Source of the DNA: Nitrospiraceae bacterium
GTDB lineage: Bacteria; Nitrospirota; Nitrospiria; Nitrospirales; UBA8639
Length of the DNA: 8,304 nucleotides
NCBI GenBank assembly: GCA_003523945.1
Contig: DOFS01000453.1
Span: 1 to 8,304 of the forward strand
Direction: 5' to 3'
Positions 1 to 6,174 of the stretch are shown one piece after another. A program made the translations under genes and the position numbers. The notes below the pieces were generated by a model, which had not been told where the DNA came from, searched no databases, and saw nothing but the letters and a program-made list of their open reading frames with translations. Every line of letters starts with the position of its first letter. Position 1 is the stretch's first letter.

Positions 1-520
1 GCAAATCCAGGACATCTTTTTGAGGGTCATACGAAAATTTCCCCTCTTGATAGTTGGTCCAAATCCGAATCAGTTTTTTCTCGGCAATGTTGGCGGCGAT
101 CGCCATGGATTGATCCGGAGTGGGCCAGGCTGCATGGACGTTTTTTCCTGTCGAGATGCATGCGGAAGGTTTTTTGGATGCCGTGTCCATAACAAGCACA
201 TGACCGGATAAAAATGATATGAGTGCGTGCTTCTGATCTTTGGTGACAAAGATCATATGAGGTCGTCGAACATTTTTCTGTGTGGATTTCTGGCAGAAAT
301 CATTTGTCTCTTTGGCGACGTCAAGGGTGAGGGTCGGTTTGGTCATGGCAGGATCAGCGGCGAGTTGCGCGCCATCATATACATACAGAAAACCTCCACT
401 TTCTTTAGCCGTGTCGGATTGGTCGGCCACCCACACTTCATAGGCCTCCACGGAGGAAATGCCCCAGCTCACAACAAAGCTCAACATGATTCCAAGCTTC
501 AAGAAGTTTTTCTTCATCAT
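1..520 (-). CDS. Exported beta-propeller (YVTN/WD40-like) protein, N-terminal part
   Basis: This is an open frame of 173 codons from ATG at 520 that runs off the left window edge, so the C-terminus is missing. Residues 1-26 form a Sec signal peptide (MMKK, hydrophobic core, cleavage after VEA), so the product is probably periplasmic. The mature part shows propeller-like repeats: a blade near residues 87-125 (PHMIFVTKDQ, then a hydrophobic strand, then VLVMDTASKK) and a second near 128-160 (VHAAWPTPDQ, then RIWTNYQEG). Each has the 'position, T/P-x-D-x, strand, D/W-T' pattern of YVTN-type blades. Two cysteines (C76 and C121) lie in the mature part. A Shine-Dalgarno-like AAAGGGGG (526-533) sits 5 nt before the first ATG; a second ATG at 517 is equally possible. 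The gene follows the cytochrome c gene by 39 bp and is probably co-transcribed with it. The substrate or partner is unknown. A redox role beside the cytochrome is only an inference. Confidence 0.8.
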   Translation of the reverse strand, partial: MMKKNFLKLGIMLSFVVSWGISSVEAYEVWVADQSDTAKESGGFLYVYDGAQLAADPAMTKPTLTLDVAKETNDFCQKSTQKNVRRPHMIFVTKDQKHALISFLSGHVLVMDTASKKPSACISTGKNVHAAWPTPDQSMAIAANIAEKKLIRIWTNYQEGKFSYDPQKDVLDL

Positions 521-559
521 GGTGGCCCCCTTTGTTATGTCCGATTACATTATCCCATT

Positions 560-1027
560 TTATTTTTTTCCTGATTCTTTGGGATTTCCAAATGATCTCA
601 CGTACAATATCACATACCAAGCTTCTTCTTCAGTCAAGACCAGCGGGATGAACGAGGCCATATCCGTCCCCGGGCTGCCATTTTGCAGAATCCAAAAGAG
701 TTCCCCATCGCTACGAGCAGCCTGCCAGGTCTTGTCCGTGAAATTCCGCGGTAGTTTTCCCCTCAACCCTGGGATATTGCCCAACCCTTTGCCATCGGGG
801 CCATGACAGGTGACGCAAAATGCCTTACCGTGAAAAATATGTTTGCCCTTCTCAATATTTTCGGATGTTGAAGATATGGGATTTACCCACGATCGCGCTT
901 CTTGAATCTGATCCTGAGGAACCCGTGGTTTTAACACTTCAAGGTCAGCGGCTTCACTGGCGAAAGACCAGAAACTTTGAAATATGAAAACCCCCACCCA
1001 GAGCCCTCCTAATTTCCCACGTATCAC
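560..1027 (-). CDS. Exported class I c-type cytochrome, single haem
   Basis: The product is 155 residues: an N-terminal signal peptide (about 1-27, ending in a SEAA-type site), a linker of about 30 residues, and one cytochrome c domain (about 56-150). The haem-attachment motif CVTCH is at 71-75 and is followed by GPDGKGLG, a very common class I context. The likely sixth ligand is M123 in GTDMASF. A C-terminal helix (EEEAWYVILYVRSF) matches the usual packing helix of this fold. The protein should be a periplasmic electron carrier or a subunit-like electron acceptor. The start is GTG, supported by AAGGAG 5 nt upstream. The gene lies 72 bp beyond the DUF1264 gene, behind an intrinsic terminator, and 39 bp before the beta-propeller gene, which it probably accompanies. 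Its redox partner cannot be told from the sequence. Confidence 0.92.
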   Translation of the reverse strand: MIRGKLGGLWVGVFIFQSFWSFASEAADLEVLKPRVPQDQIQEARSWVNPISSTSENIEKGKHIFHGKAFCVTCHGPDGKGLGNIPGLRGKLPRNFTDKTWQAARSDGELFWILQNGSPGTDMASFIPLVLTEEEAWYVILYVRSFGNPKESGKK

Positions 1028-1032
1028 AAGCG

Positions 1033-1038
1033 CTCCTT
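1033..1038 (-). promoter_or_regulatory. Ribosome binding site for the GTG start of the cytochrome c gene
   Basis: AAGGAG on the minus strand ends 5 nt before the GTG at 1027. It supports the non-ATG start, and no in-frame ATG lies before the signal peptide. Confidence 0.75.
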
Positions 1039-1051
1039 AAGCTATGCTGTT

Positions 1052-1089
1052 TATAAAAATACAGGGAGAGCGACAGACTGCTCTCCCTG
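1052..1089 (-). terminator. Intrinsic terminator after the DUF1264 gene
   Basis: The arms 1062-1071 and 1080-1089 are a perfect 10-bp GC-rich inverted repeat (CAGGGAGAGC / GCTCTCCCTG) with an 8-nt loop. On the minus strand the stem is followed at once by TATTTTTAT (1053-1061). It lies 10 bp past the DUF1264 stop codon and before the ribosome binding site of the cytochrome gene. It should therefore end, or partly attenuate, the transcript coming from the sulfur operon side. Confidence 0.87.
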
Positions 1090-1099
1090 GGGCGTTAGG

Positions 1100-1618
1100 T
1101 TATTCTGTTCGGAAGACGTGACCAAGGGAGGTAGGTATCGAGACAGCCCCATCTGGAACCACCTGATCCTTGCCCCAGAGGTGGAAAATGACCCCATCGG
1201 TTTTCCCAGCGGCTTCTGCCAGTGCTTTGACCTTGGCAGGGTCTTCAACATCAAGGATTTGTACACGCCCGGTATCGATTTCGACCTGATGATCATGAAA
1301 GGCGCGATTCCATTGAACCAAGGGGACATTTTTGCGTGCGAGGTCTTTGGCAATAAAGTATTCAATAGCCACGAGTTTAGCGTTGGGATCGGTGGACTCA
1401 TATAACTGACATTGCAACAGTTCATCCGAAATGCCTTTACAGTAATGATGGTATGGTCCACCCACGGTCCCATCCGCCATCATATGGGGGGCTTGGATGT
1501 GAATATCATAGCCATCTGTCGGGCTTTTCCCCTCGCTCATGGCTGGAGTGGTCATACACCCCATGGCCAAAAGACTCAATGCCCCCATCATGAACATTGT
1601 ACGAATCGAATGACGCAT
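1100..1618 (-). CDS. DUF1264 (OBAP-like) family protein, putative lipoprotein
   Basis: The product is 172 residues. The body resembles the DUF1264 family, known in plants as oil-body-associated proteins (OBAP) and in bacteria without a settled function. The parts I used for this are GYDIHIQAPHMM (36-47), the histidine/cysteine stretch YHHYCKG (56-62), LVAIEYFIAKDL (82-93) and the WNRAFHDHQVEIDTG segment (103-117). The N-terminus is a signal sequence with a lipobox-like end, LLAMGC, and C21 as the possible lipidated residue. The M at -2 is not ideal, so plain export is also possible. The start at 1618 is chosen because AGGAGG stands 5 nt upstream and the signal peptide begins there; the frame stays open to 1705 but that part looks non-coding. 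Mature residues are rich in His, Met and Cys, which would allow metal or haem binding, but this is only an inference. It is the last gene before a strong terminator. Confidence 0.82.
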   Translation of the reverse strand: MRHSIRTMFMMGALSLLAMGCMTTPAMSEGKSPTDGYDIHIQAPHMMADGTVGGPYHHYCKGISDELLQCQLYESTDPNAKLVAIEYFIAKDLARKNVPLVQWNRAFHDHQVEIDTGRVQILDVEDPAKVKALAEAAGKTDGVIFHLWGKDQVVPDGAVSIPTSLGHVFRTE

Positions 1619-1623
1619 AGCAA

Positions 1624-1629
1624 CCTCCT
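1624..1629 (-). promoter_or_regulatory. Ribosome binding site deciding the DUF1264 gene start
   Basis: A consensus AGGAGG on the minus strand ends 5 nt before the ATG at 1618. It fixes the start 29 codons inside the longer open frame. Confidence 0.8.
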
Positions 1630-1724
1630 GTATGTTGATCGTTAATGACCCTCCAACCACATGGAAGGTCTTGGGAACCCGGTGAAATTCGCCGCATACT
1701 ACCATGGGGTTTTATTAACGACCA

Positions 1725-2246
1725 TTATTTGACGTCAAGGCTCATAATGACAAACGGCTTATTCAGTTGACTTCCCTGATGCGGTTCAACGTAGCTGCCG
1801 TCATAGTAGTACCATTGGAGGGGTTTCATTTCGCCGAGTTTCTCCGGATGCCGTGGCAATTTGGCCACATCCAGCCCGGTAGCGATAAATTGTTCGGGGT
1901 TAATGTAGTACACGATATCTTCGGTCGTTTGTTCGGGGTGTTGGTTGAAATGCACCATATTGTGCTTGGACACGGTTTCCAGCATGCACATTTCCCCACT
2001 GGCCTTGGTGGCGTCGATGGCTTTTAACTTGGAATCATTCGATAACAAATTGGCAATCGCATTGATCTCTTTTTGGGCATTGCCTTCCAATTGCAACACC
2101 GGCCCAAATTTCGCCTGAATTTCCTCCAATTGAGTTGTGGCATCAGGACTCCCGGCACCCTGGGCCACTGCGGCTGACCCGATTATTACAGCTGCTAACA
2201 AGAGCTTTCCCGCATTCCCGTTCAACAAACTTCTTCCCTGACCCAT
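1725..2246 (-). CDS. Exported protein of unknown family
   Basis: I do not recognise this 173-residue protein. It starts at ATG 2246, preceded by AAGGAGG with a 6-nt spacer; 22 in-frame codons further upstream are discarded. Residues 1-32 look like a Sec signal peptide (basic start, hydrophobic 14-28, cleavage in AVAQGAG). The first half of the mature part (about 35-80) is a predicted helical stretch rich in Gln, Glu, Ala and Leu. The second half is richer in aromatic, His and Met residues: GEMCMLE, KHNMVHFNQHPEQ (94-106), WYYYDGSYVEPHQG (145-158) and a final beta-like PFVIMSLDVK. It contains a single cysteine (C87). It lies 75 bp after the rhodanese-DUF2892 gene and 106 bp before the DUF1264 gene, which is also exported, so it probably acts in the periplasm with one or both. 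Ligand binding through the His/Met segment is a guess. Confidence 0.8.
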   Translation of the reverse strand: MGQGRSLLNGNAGKLLLAAVIIGSAAVAQGAGSPDATTQLEEIQAKFGPVLQLEGNAQKEINAIANLLSNDSKLKAIDATKASGEMCMLETVSKHNMVHFNQHPEQTTEDIVYYINPEQFIATGLDVAKLPRHPEKLGEMKPLQWYYYDGSYVEPHQGSQLNKPFVIMSLDVK

Positions 2247-2252
2247 CTGAAA

Positions 2253-2259
2253 CCTCCTT
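2253..2259 (-). promoter_or_regulatory. Ribosome binding site deciding the start of the exported unknown protein
   Basis: AAGGAGG on the minus strand stands 6 nt before the ATG at 2246. It selects this start over the longer open frame reaching 2312. Confidence 0.8.
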
Positions 2260-2321
2260 GGTGTTTGGATGTGTAAAACCTTCAAACATGAAAATGATGG
2301 AGTAGATATCATAGAGAACTA

Positions 2322-2876
2322 TTATTTTCGAATACGGTTGTAGGGCAGTTGGCTCAAGAGCATCCCCATCAGACAGGAGTCAGTGAGTCCTGCGTGAAGT
2401 AGTCCAACGCCAACGATCGTCGGAAGAAGAAGAAACCCCGAATGGACTGTCAGGCCCAATCCAACCCCTACCAGTATGAACGCCCCTGCGATGGCGCGCA
2501 CTTGGCCTTCGAGTGAAATTCGTTTTTGACCTTGGACGATTGGTTTTCCCTCATTGACCCAGCCCGTTATCCCAGCTTCCAGGACTGAACAATTGGTCAG
2601 GCCGCTATTGGTTAAAAACTCGTAGGCGATTTTAGCCCGGTTTTGAGTCCGACAAACCAGGAGAAGCGGACTTTTTGACTCAATCCTCCGTAATTCATCA
2701 ACAAATTTGTGCAAGTCTGGTAGAGGGATATTCCGGGCCCGGGGAATATGGACCTCTTCAAATTCCTGAGGTGTTCGAACATCAATATAGACGGGATCGT
2801 TTGTGGCCGGAGATGAACCCTGATTCCGGCTTGCCGCACGAGATTTCTGTTCTTGATCTAATAACGATGCATGCAT
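2322..2876 (-). CDS. Rhodanese domain fused to a DUF2892 (YgaP-type) membrane tail
   Basis: The product is 184 residues. Residues about 26-113 form a rhodanese domain: YIDVRTPQEFEEVHIPRARNIPL at the front, the active-site loop CRTQNR with C75, and the closing EAGITGWVNEGKP. Residues about 119-181 match DUF2892, with two hydrophobic segments (130-142 and about 146-162) followed by the conserved-looking GLTDSCLMGMLLSQLPYN, as in the E. coli inner-membrane sulfurtransferase YgaP. The protein should carry sulfane sulfur as a cysteine persulfide at the cytoplasmic face of the inner membrane. The start at 2876 has AAAGGGG 8 nt upstream; the frame stays open to 3140 but overlaps the preceding gene and is not needed. 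It begins 19 bp after the persulfide dioxygenase gene, so the two form one operon, and it could pass sulfur to or from that enzyme. Confidence 0.92.
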   Translation of the reverse strand: MHASLLDQEQKSRAASRNQGSSPATNDPVYIDVRTPQEFEEVHIPRARNIPLPDLHKFVDELRRIESKSPLLLVCRTQNRAKIAYEFLTNSGLTNCSVLEAGITGWVNEGKPIVQGQKRISLEGQVRAIAGAFILVGVGLGLTVHSGFLLLPTIVGVGLLHAGLTDSCLMGMLLSQLPYNRIRK

Positions 2877-2895
2877 TGGTTTTTCCCCTTTCGCG

Positions 2896-4326
2896 CTATT
2901 TCCCACACACGGCCGTACCCTCGGGTTGACCCTTGTGGCGTGGCTGCCCCCATGTGGTGAGCCAGGCGTCATGCCCACCGATGAGATCCATCGCCTGGGT
3001 TCGTCCGACTTGTTCCAAAATTCCAATTGCGGTGGATGAGCGATATCCACTGGCACAATGGACCACCACAGGGGTCCCTGCAGGGATGTCATGAATATGT
3101 TCGGACAGATGAGGCAAAGGGATATTGATGCTTTGGTCAATATGCCCGGACTCCCATTCTTTTTCCGATCTTACGTCGACGACCATTGGTGGATGGGAGG
3201 TCGTCAGCAATTCAGCAAGAGCCTGAGCAGAGATGCGTTGGACCTTTTGGACATAATCAGGGTTCATCTCAAGGGACTGCATTCCGCCGTTCAGATAGCC
3301 CAGTACCCGGTCAAACCCGATGCGGCCTAATCGCTGAATCGCCTCCTTTTCGTATCCGGGCTCCGCAATGATGACAATGGAGCGTTTGGGGTCCAGGACG
3401 GTCCCGGCCCAGGTCGCAAATTTCCCTCTTAATCCGATGTTCAGACTCCCTTTCAGGTGTCCCCCGGCATATTCAACCGCATTTCTGACATCAAGAACGT
3501 AAGCACCATTTTTCTGATGATCCAGCACCTCTTGAAGTGAAAGAGGATTGAGGCTGTTTCGTACCACATCCTCCAGAACAGGATGATTTTCTCTATTCAA
3601 CCTGGCGTCATAACCAAAGTAGGAGGGGGCTTCAGGCTGGTCGGCCGTGATCAATTCAACGAATTTTTCTTTGGTCATGGGCTGAAGGGCATAATTTTCC
3701 CACCGCTGCTTGCCTAGCGTGGAGACGGTTTCCTGACTTAAATTTTTTCCGCACATGGACCCCGCTCCGTGGGCGGGATAGACGAGCGTTTCATCAGGGA
3801 GAGGCATCAGCTGATTTCGGAGCGAGTCAAATAACTGCCCACCCAATTCTTCCGCGGTAACACCAACAGAGGCCATAAGATCCGGCCTCCCCACGTCACC
3901 AATGAAGAGGGTATCCCCCGTCAGCACGCAATAGGGCCGATCGGTGTTCTTACTCAGGTCGTAGACGGCAAGCGAAATACTTTCCGGGGTGTGCCCGGGG
4001 GTTTCCAATACCTGAATGCGCACCGACCCAAACTCAAGAACTTCTTTGTCCTGAAAGGTTCGAATGGGGAAGTCAGTTTTGGCGTTTGCGCCCAGACAAA
4101 TCTGAGCACCGGTTTGCCGTTGCAGTTCCAGGTGCCCGGCTAAAAAGTCTGCATGGAAGTGGGTGAGAAAAACGTAGCGAATCTTCCAATCGTGGCGCCT
4201 GGCTTCCTGAAGATATTGCTCGACGTCCCGTTGAGGATCCACGACCACAGCGGTTTCGGTTTTGTGGTCTCCTATCATATAGGACGCGTGGGCCAAACAA
4301 CTCAAGTAAAATTGCTTCACAATCAT
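2896..4326 (-). CDS. CstB-like persulfide dioxygenase fused to two rhodanese domains
   Basis: The product is 476 residues and has three domains. Residues 1-240 are a metallo-beta-lactamase-fold persulfide dioxygenase of the ETHE1 type, with THFHADF (H56, H58, D60), GHTPES (H112), TGDTLF (D138) and PAHG (H186). In this family H56, H112 and D138 would be the mononuclear Fe(II) ligands. Residues about 262-355 are a rhodanese-like domain whose catalytic cysteine is absent (AEPGYEKE at the loop), so it is probably structural. Residues about 365-460 are an intact rhodanese with C424 in CASGYRS. This order is that of Staphylococcus CstB, which oxidises glutathione-, CoA- or bacillithiol-type persulfides to sulfite and can yield thiosulfate through its rhodanese. 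No signal peptide is seen, so it should be cytoplasmic. The start at 4326 has GAGGG 8 nt upstream. A -24/-12 promoter lies about 120 bp upstream and the sigma-54 activator gene is just beyond it. Confidence 0.93.
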   Translation of the reverse strand: MIVKQFYLSCLAHASYMIGDHKTETAVVVDPQRDVEQYLQEARRHDWKIRYVFLTHFHADFLAGHLELQRQTGAQICLGANAKTDFPIRTFQDKEVLEFGSVRIQVLETPGHTPESISLAVYDLSKNTDRPYCVLTGDTLFIGDVGRPDLMASVGVTAEELGGQLFDSLRNQLMPLPDETLVYPAHGAGSMCGKNLSQETVSTLGKQRWENYALQPMTKEKFVELITADQPEAPSYFGYDARLNRENHPVLEDVVRNSLNPLSLQEVLDHQKNGAYVLDVRNAVEYAGGHLKGSLNIGLRGKFATWAGTVLDPKRSIVIIAEPGYEKEAIQRLGRIGFDRVLGYLNGGMQSLEMNPDYVQKVQRISAQALAELLTTSHPPMVVDVRSEKEWESGHIDQSINIPLPHLSEHIHDIPAGTPVVVHCASGYRSSTAIGILEQVGRTQAMDLIGGHDAWLTTWGQPRHKGQPEGTAVCGK

Positions 4327-4334
4327 GATGGATA

Positions 4335-4359
4335 CCCTCCCCTCCTTCTTGAAAAGGAG
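4335..4359 (-). promoter_or_regulatory. Double Shine-Dalgarno with a hairpin in the leader of the persulfide dioxygenase gene
   Basis: On the minus strand the leader ends with AAGGAGGGGAGGG before the ATG at 4326. The near GAGGG (4335-4339) has an 8-nt spacer and should be the working site. The far AAGGAG (4342-4347) can pair perfectly with CTCCTT (4354-4359) across a 6-nt loop. The hairpin would hide only the distal site, so any effect on translation is a guess. Confidence 0.5.
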
Positions 4360-4426
4360 CAATGATCAATAACGAATGGGCTCAGTTCGAAATGTGGTTT
4401 TTAGATTTTTGCTACTAGTCATCGAT

Positions 4427-4444
4427 CTACACATATAGGTGTAG
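4427..4444. repeat. Inverted repeat at the predicted transcription start
   Basis: CTACAC and GTGTAG form a perfect 6-bp dyad around ATATAG. It overlaps the -12 element (minus-strand GC at 4444-4445) and covers the expected start site near 4433. It could be an operator or give the transcript a 5' stem-loop. No function is shown. Confidence 0.5.
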
Positions 4445-4458
4445 CATGGGTTATGCCA
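4443..4458 (-). promoter_or_regulatory. Candidate sigma-54 (-24/-12) promoter of the persulfide dioxygenase operon
   Basis: The minus strand reads TGGCATAACCCATGCT. The invariant GG and GC are separated by exactly 10 bases, and TGGCA plus TGCT match the consensus TGGCAC-N5-TTGCW with few departures. Transcription would start near 4433 and leave a leader of about 107 nt before the ATG at 4326. The immediately upstream gene encodes a sigma-54 activator, which strongly supports the call. Confidence 0.75.
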
Positions 4459-4574
4459 TGTTAGGTTTTCACAGCTACGTTTAAATTTTTCAATAAAAAC
4501 AATGAATTAGTGAATTGCTAAAACAGCATAGGCCTGAGGACAGCTTAAAAAAACATTGGGACTGAACGAAATTT

Positions 4575-4600
4575 GTTAATCGTTAAGTTAACGGATTAAC
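4575..4600. repeat. Dyad over the regulator stop codon; candidate activator site or weak terminator
   Basis: GTTAAT-CGTTAA, G, TTAACG-GATTAAC is an inverted repeat of 12 bp per arm with a single bulged base. A further TTAACG-like half follows in GGATTAACGG. It spans the TAA stop of the sigma-54 regulator gene (4596-4598). It lies about 142-167 bp upstream of the predicted start at 4433, in the usual distance range of enhancer sites for sigma-54 activators. There is no clear T-tract on the minus strand, so a terminator role is less likely. Confidence 0.5.
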
Positions 4601-5993
4601 GGTTCGATGATGCGTTGGGCGGGGTCTGAAGCTGTTTGATTTTCTTCCAGAGTGTAACTCGACTCACGCCGAGAAGCTTGGCCGCTTCCGTTTTGTTTCC
4701 TTTGGTCTGCTGGAGGGCTTCTACGATACGAGCTTCCTCATCCGCTGGAAGGGATGGCTCTGCGCTGGATGGGAGAATTTTGAGGTTTCGGGGCGCTGGT
4801 GGACGTTGGACTTCGGGAGGGAGGTCCCACAGGGTAAGGCAATCGCCATTGACGGTCACGAAGGCATGCTCGATTGCATTCTTTAATTCGCGGACGTTAC
4901 CAGGCCAGTTATACTCCACCAATCGGTGGAGAGCATCCTTGGTAATATCTCGTATTTCGCGATTAAACGTCTTGGAATTGGTTGCCATGAAATGGTGAAC
5001 CAAAAGAGGAACATCTTCCCGCCTCTCTCGCAAAGGCGGAAGGGCAATCTCGAACACATGAATCCGATAATAAAAATCCTCCCGAACTGTGCCTTCTGCC
5101 ATAAGGGCTTTCAAATCCCGATTGGTGGCCGTAATGAGACGAACATCGACCCGCATGCCACGGTCATCTCCAACCCTGCGAATCTCGCTTTCCTGCAGGA
5201 CCCTGAGCAATTTCAATTGCAGGAGAGGGCTGGTATCTCCGATTTCATCCAAAAATAACGTGCCCCCGTCGGCCGCTTGAAAGACCCCGATTTTATCGCG
5301 AATGGCCCCCGTGAATGCGCCCTTCACATGCCCAAAGAGTTCACTTTCAAGCAAGGTTTCCGGAATAGCTGAGCAATTAATGGCGAAAAACGGTTTGTCT
5401 TTTCGATCGCTCAAGGTGTGAATGGCTCGTGCCGCCAGTTCTTTTCCGGTTCCGGATTCCCCGGTGAGCAGCACCGTGACATCGCTTTGTGCCGCCAAGC
5501 GGAGTCGGCGAAACACCTCTTGCATCGCAGGGCTTTTGCCGATGAGCTGCTGAAAGGCCTCACGGGATTTTGCCTGTTCCTCCAGCACGGCAATTTTTTG
5601 GTTATTCAAAATAAATGAGGTGAGGTCCGTAAAGGTTCCGACAGCGCCCCCGACCCGGCCTTGTTCATCCCGAATGATCGAGACATTGCCGAAGAGGTAG
5701 AGTTCTCGGCCATCTTTCCCCAAAACTTTGCATTCCTGGTTGCAGATTCCCCATGGATACGGGGTCGGGTTTTCCAAAAATTCCGTCAGGATGCGAAAGC
5801 CCTTACAATTTTGACCTTCTAAAATATGACAGGATTTTCCCAGAATATCCTGGCTGGAATACCCTGTAATCCGCGCGGCCCCGTTGCTCCAGGCCACAAT
5901 GTGACCTTTGGCATCGACAGTGAATACCCCATCGGCCATCACGTCGAGCATGTTGTTCAAAATGGCGGGATTTTTCCGGAAATCTAATTCCAT
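4596..5993 (-). CDS. Sigma-54-dependent transcriptional activator with a cysteine-bearing PAS domain
   Basis: The product is 465 residues. Residues about 12-125 form a PAS domain ([25 protein letters not shown], then [19 protein letters not shown]) containing four cysteines: C55 and C63 (C-x7-C), C84 and C88 (C-x3-C). A short helical linker follows (about 126-147). The AAA+ domain (about 150-385) has Walker A GESGTGKE (178-185), the sigma-54 contact GAFTGA (225-230), Walker B GGTLFLDE (243-250) and the arginine-containing REDFYYR (304-310). The C-terminal Fis-type HTH is at about 420-455 (EEARIVEAL, then [20 protein letters not shown]). There is no receiver domain, so control is probably direct through the PAS domain. 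The start at ATG 5993 sits just before the PAS domain but has no clear Shine-Dalgarno. A GTG at 6158 in the same frame lies beyond a terminator-like hairpin and is rejected. The likely target is the -24/-12 promoter downstream; sulfide or redox sensing is inferred. Confidence 0.93.
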   Translation of the reverse strand: MELDFRKNPAILNNMLDVMADGVFTVDAKGHIVAWSNGAARITGYSSQDILGKSCHILEGQNCKGFRILTEFLENPTPYPWGICNQECKVLGKDGRELYLFGNVSIIRDEQGRVGGAVGTFTDLTSFILNNQKIAVLEEQAKSREAFQQLIGKSPAMQEVFRRLRLAAQSDVTVLLTGESGTGKELAARAIHTLSDRKDKPFFAINCSAIPETLLESELFGHVKGAFTGAIRDKIGVFQAADGGTLFLDEIGDTSPLLQLKLLRVLQESEIRRVGDDRGMRVDVRLITATNRDLKALMAEGTVREDFYYRIHVFEIALPPLRERREDVPLLVHHFMATNSKTFNREIRDITKDALHRLVEYNWPGNVRELKNAIEHAFVTVNGDCLTLWDLPPEVQRPPAPRNLKILPSSAEPSLPADEEARIVEALQQTKGNKTEAAKLLGVSRVTLWKKIKQLQTPPNASSNR

Positions 5994-6041
5994 ATCATGT
6001 GGTTCAAATAGGAGCTGAGGAAGGGGAGATAGGCCGTAATG

Positions 6042-6101
6042 AAAAAAAGAAAATTGGTGATCCAATAAGGCTGGAGAAAAAGAAGCCTTTTCTCCAGCCT
6101 T
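6042..6101 (-). terminator. Tandem hairpins with T-rich tract after the 584-residue protein gene
   Basis: Reading the minus strand, the first hairpin has a perfect 14-bp stem (arms 6088-6101 and 6067-6080, 7-nt loop). It is followed directly by a second small dyad, ATTGG-ATCA-CCAAT (6053-6066), and then TTTTCTTTTTTT (6042-6053). It lies about 70 bp past the stop at 6175 and before the regulator start at 5993, so it should separate those two transcripts. The stem with the U-tract is the short one, so efficiency is uncertain. Confidence 0.65.
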
Positions 6102-6174
6102 GTATGGTCGTGCGGTGGACCGTGGCTCAGCATGTGCCCATCTCAAAAGGCCGCTCACACATGCTTGGTCTGCT

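Noticed and set aside
459..806. 115-codon plus-strand frame
   Set aside because: It is antisense to the cytochrome c and propeller genes, both of which have clear protein signatures on the minus strand.
1051..1473. 140-codon minus-strand frame
   Set aside because: It runs through the terminator and lies in another frame of the DUF1264 gene, with no family resemblance and no ribosome binding site.
1638..1725. GTTAATGACC and TTAACGACC repeats near both ends of the 1619-1724 gap
   Set aside because: The copies are imperfect and short; they resemble the TTAACG dyad at 4575-4600 only by the AT-rich core, so a shared regulator site is not supported.
2877..3140. Long in-frame N-terminal extension of the rhodanese-DUF2892 gene
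   Set aside because: It overlaps the end of the dioxygenase gene in another frame and encodes no recognisable domain; a good ribosome binding site precedes the inner ATG at 2876.
4395..4414. Plus-strand TGG...TTTTTGCT as a second -24/-12 promoter pointing right
   Set aside because: The GG and GC are 13 bases apart instead of 10, and no plus-strand gene follows.
5994..6158. N-terminal extension of the sigma-54 activator from a GTG at 6158
   Set aside because: The stretch contains the 14-bp hairpin and T-rich tract, and the encoded residues look non-protein-like; the ATG at 5993 sits right before the PAS domain.
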